From Citrobacter koseri ATCC BAA-895 (lineage in GTDB: Bacteria > Pseudomonadota > Gammaproteobacteria > Enterobacterales > Enterobacteriaceae), in assembly GCF_000018045.1 (NCBI RefSeq), contig NC_009792.1, positions 2,294,001-2,358,000 on the forward strand: a stretch of DNA of 64,000 bases. Direction: 5' to 3'. Shown here one piece after another: positions 43,841-53,218 of the stretch. A program made the translations under genes and the position numbers. The first letter of the stretch is position 1. Every line of letters starts with the position of its first letter. Below the pieces are notes generated by a model. It searched no databases. It saw nothing but the letters and a program-made list of their open reading frames with translations, and was not told the DNA's origin.

Positions 43841-44629
43841 TCATAATAATTGCGGTGGCGCAAAACGACGGTTACGTAAAACGGGAAGTTGCGCCCGAAC
43901 TTGCCTGACGCGCTCGGCGGAGACCTCGGCCATAATCAGCGCCGGAGTCTCTGCCGCAGCGGCTACTGTGACGCCAAACGGATCGACGATTCGGCTCTGA
44001 CCGATATTTTTGTTGCCGCACTCCCCTGCGGCAACGATATAGCAGGTTGAATCCAGCGCTCTTGCCGCCAGCAAGGTCGCCCAGTGATGCTCTTTCAGCG
44101 CCCCTCTTACCCAGGCGGCAGGCAGCACCAGAATGTCAGCCCCCTGCAAAGCCAGCGCCAGAGCCAGCTCCGGGAAGCGCAGGTCATAGCAGGTCATTAA
44201 CCCGACTTTGATCCCCTCAACATCCAGCAGCGGGGCAATGGTGTCGCCTGCATCAACGCTGCGGGACTCCTGAATCGAAAAGGCATCGTACAAATGCAGC
44301 TTGGCGTAGTGCGCAACAATCTTTCCCTCGCACAACGCAACCTGCATGTTGAATGCCCGCCCCGGCGTTGAAGGAACATGAATCGTCAGGATTGTCGTCA
44401 TCGTATTGCGCGCGCTCTCACGCAGTAAGCAGCGCAAAAACCCGCCCTCCAGTAGCTGCGCGGACTTAACCGACAGATCGGGATCGCGATCGTCACGAGC
44501 CAGCAGTGCCTCAGGCAACACCAGTAAGGAAACGCCATTTTCTGCCGCCTGAGACATTAACGAAACGCATGTTTCGGCGTTCTTTTCCCAGACCGACGCC
44601 ACGGCGAATTGTCCTGCTGCAACGAGCAT
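43841..44629 (-). CDS. ybeM: Deaminated glutathione amidase YbeM, intact
   Basis: A nitrilase-superfamily amidase (Nit1 type) that hydrolyses deaminated glutathione, a metabolite-repair enzyme. The 262-residue protein carries Glu40, Lys110 and Cys147 (LPEALL, AKLHLYD, MTCYDLRF), a full triad. In E. coli K-12 the gene is interrupted and shortened; here it is complete. Strong ribosome site GGAGGGGAG. Divergent from crcB. Confidence 0.95.
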   Translation of the reverse strand: MLVAAGQFAVASVWEKNAETCVSLMSQAAENGVSLLVLPEALLARDDRDPDLSVKSAQLLEGGFLRCLLRESARNTMTTILTIHVPSTPGRAFNMQVALCEGKIVAHYAKLHLYDAFSIQESRSVDAGDTIAPLLDVEGIKVGLMTCYDLRFPELALALALQGADILVLPAAWVRGALKEHHWATLLAARALDSTCYIVAAGECGNKNIGQSRIVDPFGVTVAAAAETPALIMAEVSAERVRQVRAQLPVLRNRRFAPPQLL

Positions 44630-44720
44630 ACTCCCCTCCGACCAGATTCGTTAAACTCGCCAAAGATGTTTATTCGGCGTTACACTCATCCCATATACAA
44701 TCAAATAGCAGGAATATTCA

Positions 44721-45104
44721 GTGTTACAACTCCTTTTAGCAGTTTTTATTGGCGGTGGTACAGGAAGCGTAGCGAGATGGATGTTGAGTATGCGGTTTAA
44801 TCCGCTTCATCAGTCCATTCCGTTCGGCACCCTGACGGCGAATTTGATCGGCGCCTTCATCATCGGTATGGGCTTCGCCTTATTTAGTCGCATGACGAAT
44901 ATTGATCCGATGTGGAAGGTGTTGATTACCACCGGTTTTTGCGGCGGCCTGACCACGTTTTCCACCTTCTCAGCGGAAGTTGTTTTTTTGCTCCAGGATG
45001 GGCGTTTTGGCTGGGCGATGGTGAATATACTGGTCAACCTGCTCGGGTCATTTGCCATGACCGCGCTTGCGTTTTGGCTGTTTTCGGCATCCACCGCGCA
45101 TTAA
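44721..45104 (+). CDS. crcB: Fluoride ion channel CrcB (FluC)
   Basis: A dual-topology dimeric fluoride exporter; 127 residues, four membrane segments. GTG start at 44721 after AGGAAT. The family motifs GTGSVARW and GFCGGLTTFSTFS are present. No fluoride riboswitch was found upstream. Ends at the bidirectional terminator 45112-45137. Confidence 0.96.
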   Translation: MLQLLLAVFIGGGTGSVARWMLSMRFNPLHQSIPFGTLTANLIGAFIIGMGFALFSRMTNIDPMWKVLITTGFCGGLTTFSTFSAEVVFLLQDGRFGWAMVNILVNLLGSFAMTALAFWLFSASTAH

Positions 45105-45111
45105 GAGCATA

Positions 45112-45137
45112 AAAAAACCCGCCAGTTGGCGGGTTTT
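45112..45137. terminator. Bidirectional terminator crcB/cspE
   Basis: AAAACCCGCCA-GT-TGGCGGGTTTT with A and T runs on both sides; suits the convergent crcB and cspE. Confidence 0.9.
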
Positions 45138-45158
45138 GGAATTCTTGCTGTCGTATGC

Positions 45159-45368
45159 TTACAGAGCGATTACGTTAGCAGCAGAAGGGCCTTTGGCACC
45201 GTTAGTGATTTCGAACTCTACGCGCTGACCTTCAGCCAGAGTTTTAAAACCATTAGTCTGGATTGCAGAGAAGTGTACGAACACGTCTTTGCTGCCATCT
45301 TCCGGAGTAATGAAACCGAATCCTTTGGATTCATTAAACCACTTAACGTTACCTTTAATCTTAGACAT
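45159..45368 (-). CDS. cspE: Cold-shock-like RNA chaperone CspE
   Basis: A 69-residue OB-fold RNA/DNA chaperone, expressed constitutively and active in antitermination and mRNA stability. RNP1 KGFGFI and RNP2 VFVHF are present. The ATG at 45368 gives the normal CSP size; longer in-frame openings upstream fall within the leader. The leader contains the usual long AT-rich 5-prime region. Confidence 0.97.
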
Positions 45369-45555
45369 CAAAATTACCTTTACATGAAAAATAGACACAA
45401 ATGCTGTGTCGGGTACCAGTACATCAATTGTGGTGCATTTTGTCCAGTCCAACTTTGCCAAAAAGTGATAAATATCGCGTTATTTTTTAGATTTTTTGTA
45501 TTACCTATTGTTTTATAACGCTATTCTATATACCACTAACAAGGCATATCACTCA

Positions 45556-46119
45556 TCAAAACTGGAAACGCATCCAGGCAAAGTAGACGTTACCGTTGTT
45601 ATACGTACCGGGGATGTAGGTCATCTGGAACGTTGCCGGACCGTAGCCTATCGAGGCTAACGGCAACAGAACCGGCACCGGAATGTACTTCCAGTTATCA
45701 CGCGCCGTTGCGCCAGCGGTAAATCCCAGCCCCATGTGGAAGTTTTCATCTGCCAGAGGTCGCCAGGTTTTTTCCCAACCGTAACCGCCGATAGGCTCCC
45801 ACTTATTGAAGGAGTCTTTAAACGCCATGATGTAAAGCCCATGCCAGTTGCCTTTATCATCCCAGCGAGACTGACCAAACCCTGCCCCCCACGGGCGCTC
45901 ATTGTAGCGATCCGTTTTTTCTTTATCGTAGGCAAACCGCGCATGCCAGGTAATGGCCGGCACGTACAAATCATAATGCTCGGGTTGTTGCCAGGTTTCC
46001 GACACATTATCTTTCAGCGTATCAAACCAGCCTTTATCTGCTGAAAAGGCCTGGGGCAGAAGGGCGAATTGCACAAAGAGAAATGAAAGAACAAGAAAAT
46101 ATTTTTTAGCGACAATCAC
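45556..46119 (-). CDS. pagP: Lipid A palmitoyltransferase PagP
   Basis: An outer-membrane beta-barrel enzyme that adds palmitate to lipid A in Mg-limited or damaged membranes, conferring resistance to cationic peptides. The 187-residue precursor has a signal peptide cut after AFS (26/27), then the amphipathic helix DTLKDNVSETWQQPEHYDLYVPAITWHARF and an eight-strand barrel ending in F. The start is GTG at 46119; AGGATG lies 13 bases upstream, so the start is slightly uncertain. Usually PhoP-controlled; I found no clear PhoP box. Confidence 0.95.
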   Translation of the reverse strand: MIVAKKYFLVLSFLFVQFALLPQAFSADKGWFDTLKDNVSETWQQPEHYDLYVPAITWHARFAYDKEKTDRYNERPWGAGFGQSRWDDKGNWHGLYIMAFKDSFNKWEPIGGYGWEKTWRPLADENFHMGLGFTAGATARDNWKYIPVPVLLPLASIGYGPATFQMTYIPGTYNNGNVYFAWMRFQF

Positions 46120-46578
46120 AACTTAATTACCATCCTGGAGTTCAATACCGATCGTAGCAAAACGAACCTGAATGGAATCTTAACAAAAAACAGGTAACGA
46201 AAAATCAGAAAACTCCCCTTTGCAATAGCAAACCCACTTATTTCCCGTTTATTTCATACGGATCATCGCCGTTTACTGAAACTTTTTATCATCAGGAAAG
46301 GGAATCTGGCCTGTTATAATTCTGTACACCACCTCACAGTTAACATTGCATTTCCATAAAAATAACAAATACAAAACAAATACGTTTCTACGTAAATTTT
46401 TCGCCTGAGAGATTTCATATTCGTTGCCTGCATGAAAAAATAACAACACAGGACGTTTAATCCGTCCTTTTCTTGATTTTAATCAGCAAGGGGAAACGGT
46501 TTATTCGGCACATTTTCACACCACTTTCTGTTCCTTTTTTATTCTTACTTTCTGGGCGTCCAGGCGACAGGGGAAACA
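46120..46578. other. Divergent pagP/dcuC intergenic region
   Basis: 459 bp, AT-rich. It should hold the pagP promoter on the minus strand and the dcuC promoter on the plus strand. One strong FNR site lies at 46473-46486. No small gene with a good ribosome site was seen. Confidence 0.6.
46473..46486 (+). promoter_or_regulatory. FNR site of dcuC
   Basis: TTGAT-TTTA-ATCAG matches the FNR consensus at nine of ten half-site positions. dcuC is FNR-activated in E. coli. Confidence 0.75.
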
Positions 46579-47964
46579 ATGCTAACGTTTATTGAACTCC
46601 TTATTGGGGTTATGGTTATTGTGGGTGTAGCGCGCTACATCATTAAAGGTTATTCGGCAACCGGCGTGCTCTTTGTGGGCGGCCTGGTGCTGCTGATTAT
46701 CAGCGCGTTAATGGGGCATAAAGTCCTGCCCGCCAGTGAAACCAGTACCGGCTATACCGCGACGGACATCGTTGAATACATTAAGATTCTGTTGATGAGC
46801 CGTGGTGGCGACCTCGGTATGATGATCATGATGCTGTGCGGTTTCGCCGCCTACATGACGCATATCGGCGCAAACGACATGGTTGTAAAACTGGCCTCCA
46901 AACCGCTGCAATACATTAATTCACCTTACCTGCTGATGATCGCCGCCTATTTTGTCGCCTGCCTGATGTCGCTGGCGGTCTCTTCGGCAACAGGGCTTGG
47001 CGTATTGTTGATGGCAACGCTCTTTCCGGTGATGGTTAACGTCGGGATCAGCCGTGGCGCTGCCGCCGCCATCTGCGCTTCCCCCGCAGCGATCATCCTC
47101 TCTCCGACCTCGGGCGACGTGGTTCTGGCGGCAAAAGCGGCTGAGATGCCGTTGATTGATTTTGCCTTTAAAACGACCCTGCCGATCTCCATTGCCGCCA
47201 TTATCGGTATGGCGATTGCCCACTTTTTCTGGCAGCGTTATCTGGATAAAAAAGAGAACATCTCCCATGAAATGCTGGATGTAAACGAAATTACCACCAC
47301 CGCCCCGGCGTTTTACGCCATTCTGCCATTCACACCGATTATCGGCGTTCTGGTTTTTGATGGTAAATGGGGTCCGCAGCTGCACATTATTACTATTCTC
47401 GTCATCTGTATGCTGCTCGCTGCCGTGCTGGAGTTCATTCGCGGATTCAATACACAGAAAGTCTTTTCCGGTCTGGAAGTCGCGTACCGCGGGATGGCTG
47501 ACGCATTTGCGGGCGTGGTGATGCTGCTGGTCGCAGCCGGGGTATTCGCTCAGGGGCTGAGCACTATCGGTTTCATCCAGAGTCTGATCTCTATCGCCAC
47601 CTCGTTTGGCTCCGCCAGTATTATCCTCATGCTGGTACTGGTGATCCTGACCATGCTCGCGGCAATGACCACCGGTTCCGGTAACGCGCCTTTCTATGCC
47701 TTTGTCGAAATGATTCCCAAACTGGCGCACTCTTCCGGTATTAATCCGGCTTACCTGTCCATTCCGATGTTGCAGGCCTCAAATCTGGGGCGCACGATCT
47801 CCCCGGTCTCTGGCGTCGTCGTTGCGGTGGCAGGGATGGCGAAGATTTCGCCGTTTGAAGTGGTGAAGCGTACTTCCGTTCCGGTTATGGTCGGGCTGCT
47901 GGTTGTCATCATTGCAACTGAAGTGATGGTGCCAGGCACTTCTTCTGCTGTGGCAGGTGGTTAA
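46579..47964 (+). CDS. dcuC: Anaerobic C4-dicarboxylate carrier DcuC
   Basis: An inner-membrane succinate exporter of the DcuC family, used in fermentation. The 461-residue protein has about 12 membrane segments. Ribosome site AGGGGAAAC. The FNR site upstream suggests anaerobic induction. The neighbouring citrate genes produce acetate and oxaloacetate, reduced to succinate, so export by DcuC and exchange by CitT are coherent. Confidence 0.96.
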   Translation: MLTFIELLIGVMVIVGVARYIIKGYSATGVLFVGGLVLLIISALMGHKVLPASETSTGYTATDIVEYIKILLMSRGGDLGMMIMMLCGFAAYMTHIGANDMVVKLASKPLQYINSPYLLMIAAYFVACLMSLAVSSATGLGVLLMATLFPVMVNVGISRGAAAAICASPAAIILSPTSGDVVLAAKAAEMPLIDFAFKTTLPISIAAIIGMAIAHFFWQRYLDKKENISHEMLDVNEITTTAPAFYAILPFTPIIGVLVFDGKWGPQLHIITILVICMLLAAVLEFIRGFNTQKVFSGLEVAYRGMADAFAGVVMLLVAAGVFAQGLSTIGFIQSLISIATSFGSASIILMLVLVILTMLAAMTTGSGNAPFYAFVEMIPKLAHSSGINPAYLSIPMLQASNLGRTISPVSGVVVAVAGMAKISPFEVVKRTSVPVMVGLLVVIIATEVMVPGTSSAVAGG

Positions 47965-47986
47965 GCGAATTAATTTGTAGACAATT

Positions 47987-48226
47987 CGCCGGATGGCGGC
48001 GTAACGCCTTATCCGGCCGACAAATCTTACCCGTAGGCCCGGTAAGCATAGCGCCACCGGGCGATTCGCCGGATGGCGGCGGTAACGCCTTATCCGGCCT
48101 ACAAAACTCCCCGTAGGCCCGGTAAGCATAGCGCCACCGGGCAATTGGCCGGATGGCGGCGTAACGCCTTATCCGGCCTACAAATCTTACCCGTAGGCCC
48201 GGTAAGCACAGCGCCACCGGGCGATT
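47987..48226. repeat. Three tandem 80-bp BIME units
   Basis: Three units of exactly 80 bp (47987-48066, 48067-48146, 48147-48226). Each has a REP palindrome (GCCGGATGGCGGCGTAACGC...) and an inverted REP (CCCGTAGGCCCGGTAAGC...GCCACCGGGC). The copies differ by a few bases; indels in unit 2 (one G gained, one base lost) cancel to keep 80. Confidence 0.95.
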
Positions 48227-48240
48227 GGTCAATCCCGAAT

Positions 48241-48918
48241 TCAACCGTGGTAAATACGCTGCGGTCTGCCCACTTTTCCGTGAATAATCTCGGCAATAAT
48301 CAAATGCTGACTGGCGCAATACTCCAGATACCGCCGGGATGTGGTACGGCTGATCGTCAACGCCTGCGCCACCGTCTCAGCCGTATGGCGCGTCGCTGGG
48401 TCGCTAAACAGCTTCAGCACGGCATTCAGCGTCAGAGCATCAATCCCGGTCGGCAAATCACCTTTTGGCTCCCCTCGCGCATAGGCATTAAACATCTCGT
48501 CAATCTGCCGCTGGCTGGCGCTATCGTTACCCGCCAGCATACGCCGGCGTTGCTGATACCGCGTAAGCGTCTGCCCCAGGCGCTCATAGGCAATCGGCTT
48601 CACCAGATAATCAAACGCCCCCCAGCGCACCGCTTCGGAGACGGTTTCCATATCACTGGCGGCCGTGGTAAACACAATTCCGCCGGGATAGCGCGCCTGC
48701 ATCAGCTCATGCAGCAGCGTGATGCCCTTCCCATCCGGCAGATAGTTATCCAACAGAATAAGCCCGGGTTTAAAACGTTCGATCATCATACGGGCCTGCG
48801 CCAGATTGCCCGCCAGCCATATCTGGCTGAAACCGGGAATATGGCGGATATATTCCGCATGCATTTCCGCCAGCAGCGTTTCATCCTCAACGATCAATAG
48901 GGTTAATGGTTCCGTCAT
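48241..48918 (-). CDS. dpiA: DpiA (CitB), response regulator
   Basis: The response regulator of the citrate-sensing system; activates the cit operon and, in E. coli, interferes with oriC. The 225-residue protein has Asp57 as phosphoacceptor (LILLDNYLPDG), Lys near 107 (VKPI), and a C-terminal helix-turn-helix (TAETVAQALTISRTTSRRYLEY region). It overlaps dpiB by 32 bp. Confidence 0.95.
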   Translation of the reverse strand: MTEPLTLLIVEDETLLAEMHAEYIRHIPGFSQIWLAGNLAQARMMIERFKPGLILLDNYLPDGKGITLLHELMQARYPGGIVFTTAASDMETVSEAVRWGAFDYLVKPIAYERLGQTLTRYQQRRRMLAGNDSASQRQIDEMFNAYARGEPKGDLPTGIDALTLNAVLKLFSDPATRHTAETVAQALTISRTTSRRYLEYCASQHLIIAEIIHGKVGRPQRIYHG

Positions 48919-50548
48919 CGTTTTTTTTCACTTTCGGAAGAAATAGAGAAAACAAGGTGCCACAGGGATCATTATCTTCCAGCGTAATCACCCCGCCACA
49001 GCGCCCCACATAACTTGCAATCAGATACAGCCCGATGCCATGTTCGCCTGGTTCATCGGTTCGGGTGCTGACACCCTGTTCAAATATTTTTTCGCGCAGA
49101 GATTCAGGAACGCCGCATCCCTGATCGGCAACTTCAATCACCACATCGTCCCCTTCGTCGCTCAAATAGAGTTCAACGACGTTATTCCCTTCCCGGGTAC
49201 GCAAACTGGCTTCAAACGCGTTATCGAGAAGATTGCCGACAATCGCGGCAAATTCGGTGCTATCAAGCCCTTCCGGGAGTCGGTGCAGCTGACTGCCAGG
49301 CACGATCGTCATTTTTAGCCCCAGCTCCCGCGCCCGCTGGACTTTGCCGAACAGCAGACCGGCGACCTGGCGATCGGCAAATGCGCTGCGTAGACTATCG
49401 ATCAGTTGCTGTTGCGCCTGCGACTCGCCCTGCACCATTTCCCTGACCCGATCATACTCTTTCATCTGGAGCAGACCGTTGAGCGTCGACATCCAGTTCA
49501 GGTGTTCATGACGCAGCGTTCTCAGGCTCTCCACATACTGTTTTATTTGCGTCAGTTGGGCGTTCAGGGTGGAAATTTCATCCTTGCTGCGAAAGCTGAT
49601 GATCGCCCCCAGTAATTCATCCCCGGAGCGAATGGCCTCACGATTAGCAATAACGCTCAACCCATTGAAATTCGCCATCACATCCTGGCGTTTTTCCGCA
49701 ATCTGCTGTGTGAAGAAGTCCGCAGGATTAACTACCGTCTCTATCGACTTACCCAGCCATTGCCGCCCCGGCGAACGCAGCCCCAGCATTTTTCGCGCGT
49801 TGCGGTTAATGGCAGTAATGTGCCCTTCCGGGTCGACCGCAATTAATCCTTCATACACTGAACTGAATAATGCCTCCTGCTGGCGCACAACGCGCGCAAT
49901 CTGCTTTGGCTCCATCCCGAGCATCTGGCGGCGAATGTGGGCGGCGAAAAACCAGGAAAGCAGCATAAGCACCACCAGCAGCAGAACGAATACTCCCGCC
50001 ATCGGCAGTAAAAAATCCAGTCGCCAGCTGTCAATTTTACTGACCAGATAACCGATGGAAACCACGCCGATCACGTTGCCATTGTCGTCAAATATCGGCG
50101 TTTTAGCGCGCATCGCCATACCAATAGACCCCTTGCCGGTGATGAAATAGCTCTCACCGTTCTCCAGCGCGCCGGGTTTCGTGAACTGCATCGGATAACC
50201 AATTTTTTCCGGGTTAGGATGGTAGAGGCGAATCGAGTTTTTGTCGCCGATGACCACATAATCAAAATCGGTGTCGCTTTGTAGTTTATCCGCGATGGTC
50301 GCCAGCCGCCTGTAATCCCGGTGTTTCACGGCCGTGATGATACTGTCGTTAGAGGCGATAATTTTTGCCTGGTTCATCGCCATATCCCTGACATGCGATG
50401 CCAGATAGTCTTCAAAGCTGGCGGAAAAATAGCGGGCTAACGCGGCGATGATGAAAACAGAAACGACCAGAATGAGCAGAAAAATCCGCAGCGGGAACGC
50501 GAGTTGACGAAAAAAAAGAAACCGTTTTTTATTTTTTGGGTCGGGCAT
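48887..50548 (-). CDS. dpiB: DpiB (CitA), citrate sensor kinase
   Basis: A membrane sensor kinase of the CitA/DcuS family. The 553-residue protein has TM1 (about 20-40), a periplasmic PAS-type citrate domain (about 45-180), TM2 (about 182-203), a cytoplasmic PAS (about 222-325) and a HATPase domain. The phospho-His is His347 in RTLRHEHLNW. Divergent from citC; its product phosphorylates DpiA. Confidence 0.95.
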   Translation of the reverse strand: MPDPKNKKRFLFFRQLAFPLRIFLLILVVSVFIIAALARYFSASFEDYLASHVRDMAMNQAKIIASNDSIITAVKHRDYRRLATIADKLQSDTDFDYVVIGDKNSIRLYHPNPEKIGYPMQFTKPGALENGESYFITGKGSIGMAMRAKTPIFDDNGNVIGVVSIGYLVSKIDSWRLDFLLPMAGVFVLLLVVLMLLSWFFAAHIRRQMLGMEPKQIARVVRQQEALFSSVYEGLIAVDPEGHITAINRNARKMLGLRSPGRQWLGKSIETVVNPADFFTQQIAEKRQDVMANFNGLSVIANREAIRSGDELLGAIISFRSKDEISTLNAQLTQIKQYVESLRTLRHEHLNWMSTLNGLLQMKEYDRVREMVQGESQAQQQLIDSLRSAFADRQVAGLLFGKVQRARELGLKMTIVPGSQLHRLPEGLDSTEFAAIVGNLLDNAFEASLRTREGNNVVELYLSDEGDDVVIEVADQGCGVPESLREKIFEQGVSTRTDEPGEHGIGLYLIASYVGRCGGVITLEDNDPCGTLFSLFLPKVKKNDDGTINPIDR

Positions 50549-50934
50549 TGTTATTCCTTCGCTGGCGTAAGCGTCTCATTTCCCGTATATGTAATAAAAA
50601 TGTTTTAACTTTCTGCTGTGCATTTAATAGCGATCGTTACAGATTCCCCACCTTAAATCAATTAAACAAATAAAACCCACCGCGCAATTTGCTATTAAAT
50701 TAATTAAAAAACTTAAAACCATTAAACACATAAAAACCATCTAAGTGTTTGTGAAATAAATCAAAATTTACCACCAAAATACCCCTTACGATGTAGGCAA
50801 CAGAGAGAAAAAGAAATACGTCGTAATAAAAACAACGACCGCTCCAATTGAAAACAAAACGTTATCAGGTTGCAACGACACACAACATACGCAAAAAACT
50901 GGCAACAAAATATATCATCAGGACGCTCAATACT
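50549..50934. other. Divergent dpiB/citC control region
   Basis: 386 bp, very AT-rich (long A and T runs around 50690-50740). It holds promoters for dpiBA and citC. One CRP site lies at 50750-50765. DpiA operators are expected in the A/T-rich part, but I do not have a motif strict enough to place them. Confidence 0.6.
50750..50765. promoter_or_regulatory. CRP site between dpiB and citC
   Basis: TGTGA-AATAAA-TCAAA. The first half-site is perfect. CRP dependence of cit genes is known in related bacteria. Confidence 0.6.
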
Positions 50935-52011
50935 ATGTTCGGTAATAATGTATTCACGCAAGTGAAACGCTCAGAAAATAAAAAGATGGCGGTTATCACG
51001 CAATTTCTGAAAGAGAATGATTTAAGCGTAGATACCACCGTCGAAGTTTTTATTACCGTTACGCGCGATGATCGTCTTATTGCCTGCGGCGGTATTGCCG
51101 GAAATATCATTAAATGCGTTGCTATCTGCCAATCCGTGCGCGGCGAAGGGCTGGCGCTGACGCTGGCTACAGAGTTAATCAACCTCGCCTACGAAAGGCA
51201 CTGTACGCACCTCTTCATCTACACCAAAACAGAATACGAAGCGCTCTTTAAACAGTGTGGCTTCTCAACGCTGGCTGATGTGCCTGGCGTGATGGTGCTC
51301 ATGGAAAACAGCAATACGCGCCTGAAACGCTACGCTGAATCCTTAACGAAACTGCGTCATGACGGGAAAAAAATCGGCTGTATCGTCATGAACGCCAACC
51401 CCTTCACAAACGGGCATCGCTATCTGATCCAGCAGGCCGCCGCACAGTGCGACTGGCTGCATCTGTTCCTGGTAAAAGAGGATACGTCGCGTTTTCCGTA
51501 CGAGGACAGGTTTGATCTGGTGATCAAAGGAACAACGGATATTCCACGCCTGACCGTGCATCGCGGTTCCGAGTACATCATCTCGCGTGCGACCTTTCCG
51601 TGCTACTTCATCAAAGAACAAAGCGTCATTAACCACTGTTACACCGAAATCGACCTGAAGATTTTCCGCCAGTACCTGGCGCCAGCATTGGGTGTAACAC
51701 ACCGTTTTGTCGGCACGGAACCGTTTTGCACCGTCACCTCCCAGTACAACCACGATATGCGCTACTGGCTGGAGACGCCAACGCTTCCCGCCCCACCCAT
51801 CGAGCTGGTGGAAATTGAGCGGCTGTGTTTCCAGGAGATGCCGATTTCCGCCTCCTGGGTGCGCAAGCTGCTGGTTAAAAAAGATCTCACGGCTATCGCA
51901 CCGCTGGTTCCCAACCCCACTCTGCACTATCTGCAAGGCATGGTTGAACGTAACCCGTCCAGCGCGGTAGTCCGCCAAAAGACCCCCGCATTAGAAACAG
52001 GTGAAAAATGA
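50935..52011 (+). CDS. citC: Citrate lyase ligase CitC
   Basis: Acetylates the thiol of the citrate lyase acyl carrier protein, turning the complex on. The 358-residue protein has an N-terminal GNAT-like domain (about 1-120) and a C-terminal nucleotidylyltransferase with MNANPFTNGHRYL (about 160). I chose ATG 50935 (homologous start); 29 extra in-frame codons upstream have no support. The stop overlaps the citD start. Confidence 0.95.
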   Translation: MFGNNVFTQVKRSENKKMAVITQFLKENDLSVDTTVEVFITVTRDDRLIACGGIAGNIIKCVAICQSVRGEGLALTLATELINLAYERHCTHLFIYTKTEYEALFKQCGFSTLADVPGVMVLMENSNTRLKRYAESLTKLRHDGKKIGCIVMNANPFTNGHRYLIQQAAAQCDWLHLFLVKEDTSRFPYEDRFDLVIKGTTDIPRLTVHRGSEYIISRATFPCYFIKEQSVINHCYTEIDLKIFRQYLAPALGVTHRFVGTEPFCTVTSQYNHDMRYWLETPTLPAPPIELVEIERLCFQEMPISASWVRKLLVKKDLTAIAPLVPNPTLHYLQGMVERNPSSAVVRQKTPALETGEK

Positions 52012-52304
52012 AAATAGACCAGGCTGCCGTCGCTGGCACACTTGAGTCCGGTGATGTGATGATTCGCATTGCTCCACTCGACACGCAGGATATTGACCTG
52101 CAAATCAACAGCAGCGTTGAAAAACAGTTTGGTGACGCCATTCGCGCCACCATTCTGGATGTGCTTGCCCGTTATAACGTCCGCGGCGTGCAACTAAATG
52201 TTGACGACAAAGGCGCGCTGGACTGCATTTTGCGCGCGCGGCTGGAAGCGTTACTGGCTCGCGCCAGCGGCATCCCCGCTCTGCCGTGGGAGGATCGCCA
52301 ATGA
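52008..52304 (+). CDS. citD: Citrate lyase gamma subunit, acyl carrier protein CitD
   Basis: Carries the 2-prime-(5-triphosphoribosyl)-3-prime-dephospho-CoA group on which acetyl and citryl are exchanged. The 98-residue protein shows Ser14 (TLESGD) as prosthetic-group attachment site. It overlaps citC by four bases (ATGA) and citE by four (ATGA). Confidence 0.97.
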   Translation: MKIDQAAVAGTLESGDVMIRIAPLDTQDIDLQINSSVEKQFGDAIRATILDVLARYNVRGVQLNVDDKGALDCILRARLEALLARASGIPALPWEDRQ

Positions 52305-53209
52305 TTTCCGCTTCTCTGCAACAACGTAAATCCCGCACCCGCCGCAGCATGCTGTTCGTCCCCGGCGCAAATGCCGCGATGGTCAGCAACTCGTTTATCT
52401 ACCCGGCCGATGCGCTGATGTTCGACCTGGAAGATTCCGTCGCACTACGTGAAAAAGATACCGCTCGCCGTCTGGTATATCACGCCCTGCAACACCCGCT
52501 GTACCGTGATGTGGAAACCATTGTCCGCGTTAATGCGCTGGATTCCGAATGGGGCATTAACGACCTTGAAGCGGTGGTTCGCGGCGGCGCTGACGTTGTC
52601 CGTTTGCCGAAAACCGACACCGCTCAGGATGTTACCGACATCGAGAAAGAGATCCTGCGCATTGAGCAAACCTGCGGTCGTGAACCCGGCAGCACCGGGC
52701 TGCTGGCCGCAATCGAGTCGCCGCTGGGCATTACCCGCGCCGTTGAAATCGCCCACGCCTCCGAACGTCTCATCGGGATCGCGCTGGGGGCGGAAGACTA
52801 TGTGCGCAATCTGCGTACCGAACGTTCCCCGGAAGGCACCGAGCTGCTGTTTGCCCGTTGCTCCATTTTACAGGCGGCACGCTCCGCAGGCATTCAGGCG
52901 TTCGATACCGTCTATTCCGATGCCAATAACGAAGCGGGCTTCCTGCACGAAGCGTCACACATCAAACAGCTGGGTTTTGACGGCAAGTCCCTCATCAACC
53001 CACGCCAGATTGAACTGCTGCACAACCTGTATGCCCCGACGCTTAAAGAAGTCGCCCATGCGCGTCTGGTCGTGGAAGCCGCAGAAGCCGCCGCCCGTGA
53101 AGGCCGCGGCGTCGTCTCCCTGAACGGCAAAATGGTAGACAGCCCGGTGATTGAACGCGCCCGTCTGGTGCTCTCCCGTGCAGAACTTTCCGGCATTCGC
53201 GAAGAATAA
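52301..53209 (+). CDS. citE: Citrate lyase beta subunit CitE (citryl-ACP lyase)
   Basis: Cleaves citryl-ACP to acetyl-ACP and oxaloacetate; cytoplasmic citrate lyase complex. The 302-residue CitE-family TIM barrel has LFVPGANAAM, FDLEDSV and the metal-binding Glu/Asp pair (AAIESPLG and GAEDYVRNL). ATG 52301 overlaps the citD stop; an ATG at 52286 is disfavoured. Confidence 0.97.
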   Translation: MISASLQQRKSRTRRSMLFVPGANAAMVSNSFIYPADALMFDLEDSVALREKDTARRLVYHALQHPLYRDVETIVRVNALDSEWGINDLEAVVRGGADVVRLPKTDTAQDVTDIEKEILRIEQTCGREPGSTGLLAAIESPLGITRAVEIAHASERLIGIALGAEDYVRNLRTERSPEGTELLFARCSILQAARSAGIQAFDTVYSDANNEAGFLHEASHIKQLGFDGKSLINPRQIELLHNLYAPTLKEVAHARLVVEAAEAAAREGRGVVSLNGKMVDSPVIERARLVLSRAELSGIREE

Positions 53210-53218
53210 GGCAAAAAA

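Noticed and set aside
44630..44720. Fluoride riboswitch before crcB
   Set aside because: The 91-bp gap has no match to the conserved pseudoknot core and crcB is not expected to have one in these bacteria.
47987..48226. CRISPR array
   Set aside because: The units are directly adjacent 80-bp REP pairs without unique spacers, and no cas gene is present.
47779..48319. Repetitive open frames after dcuC
   Set aside because: They translate the three tandem BIME units and are not genes.
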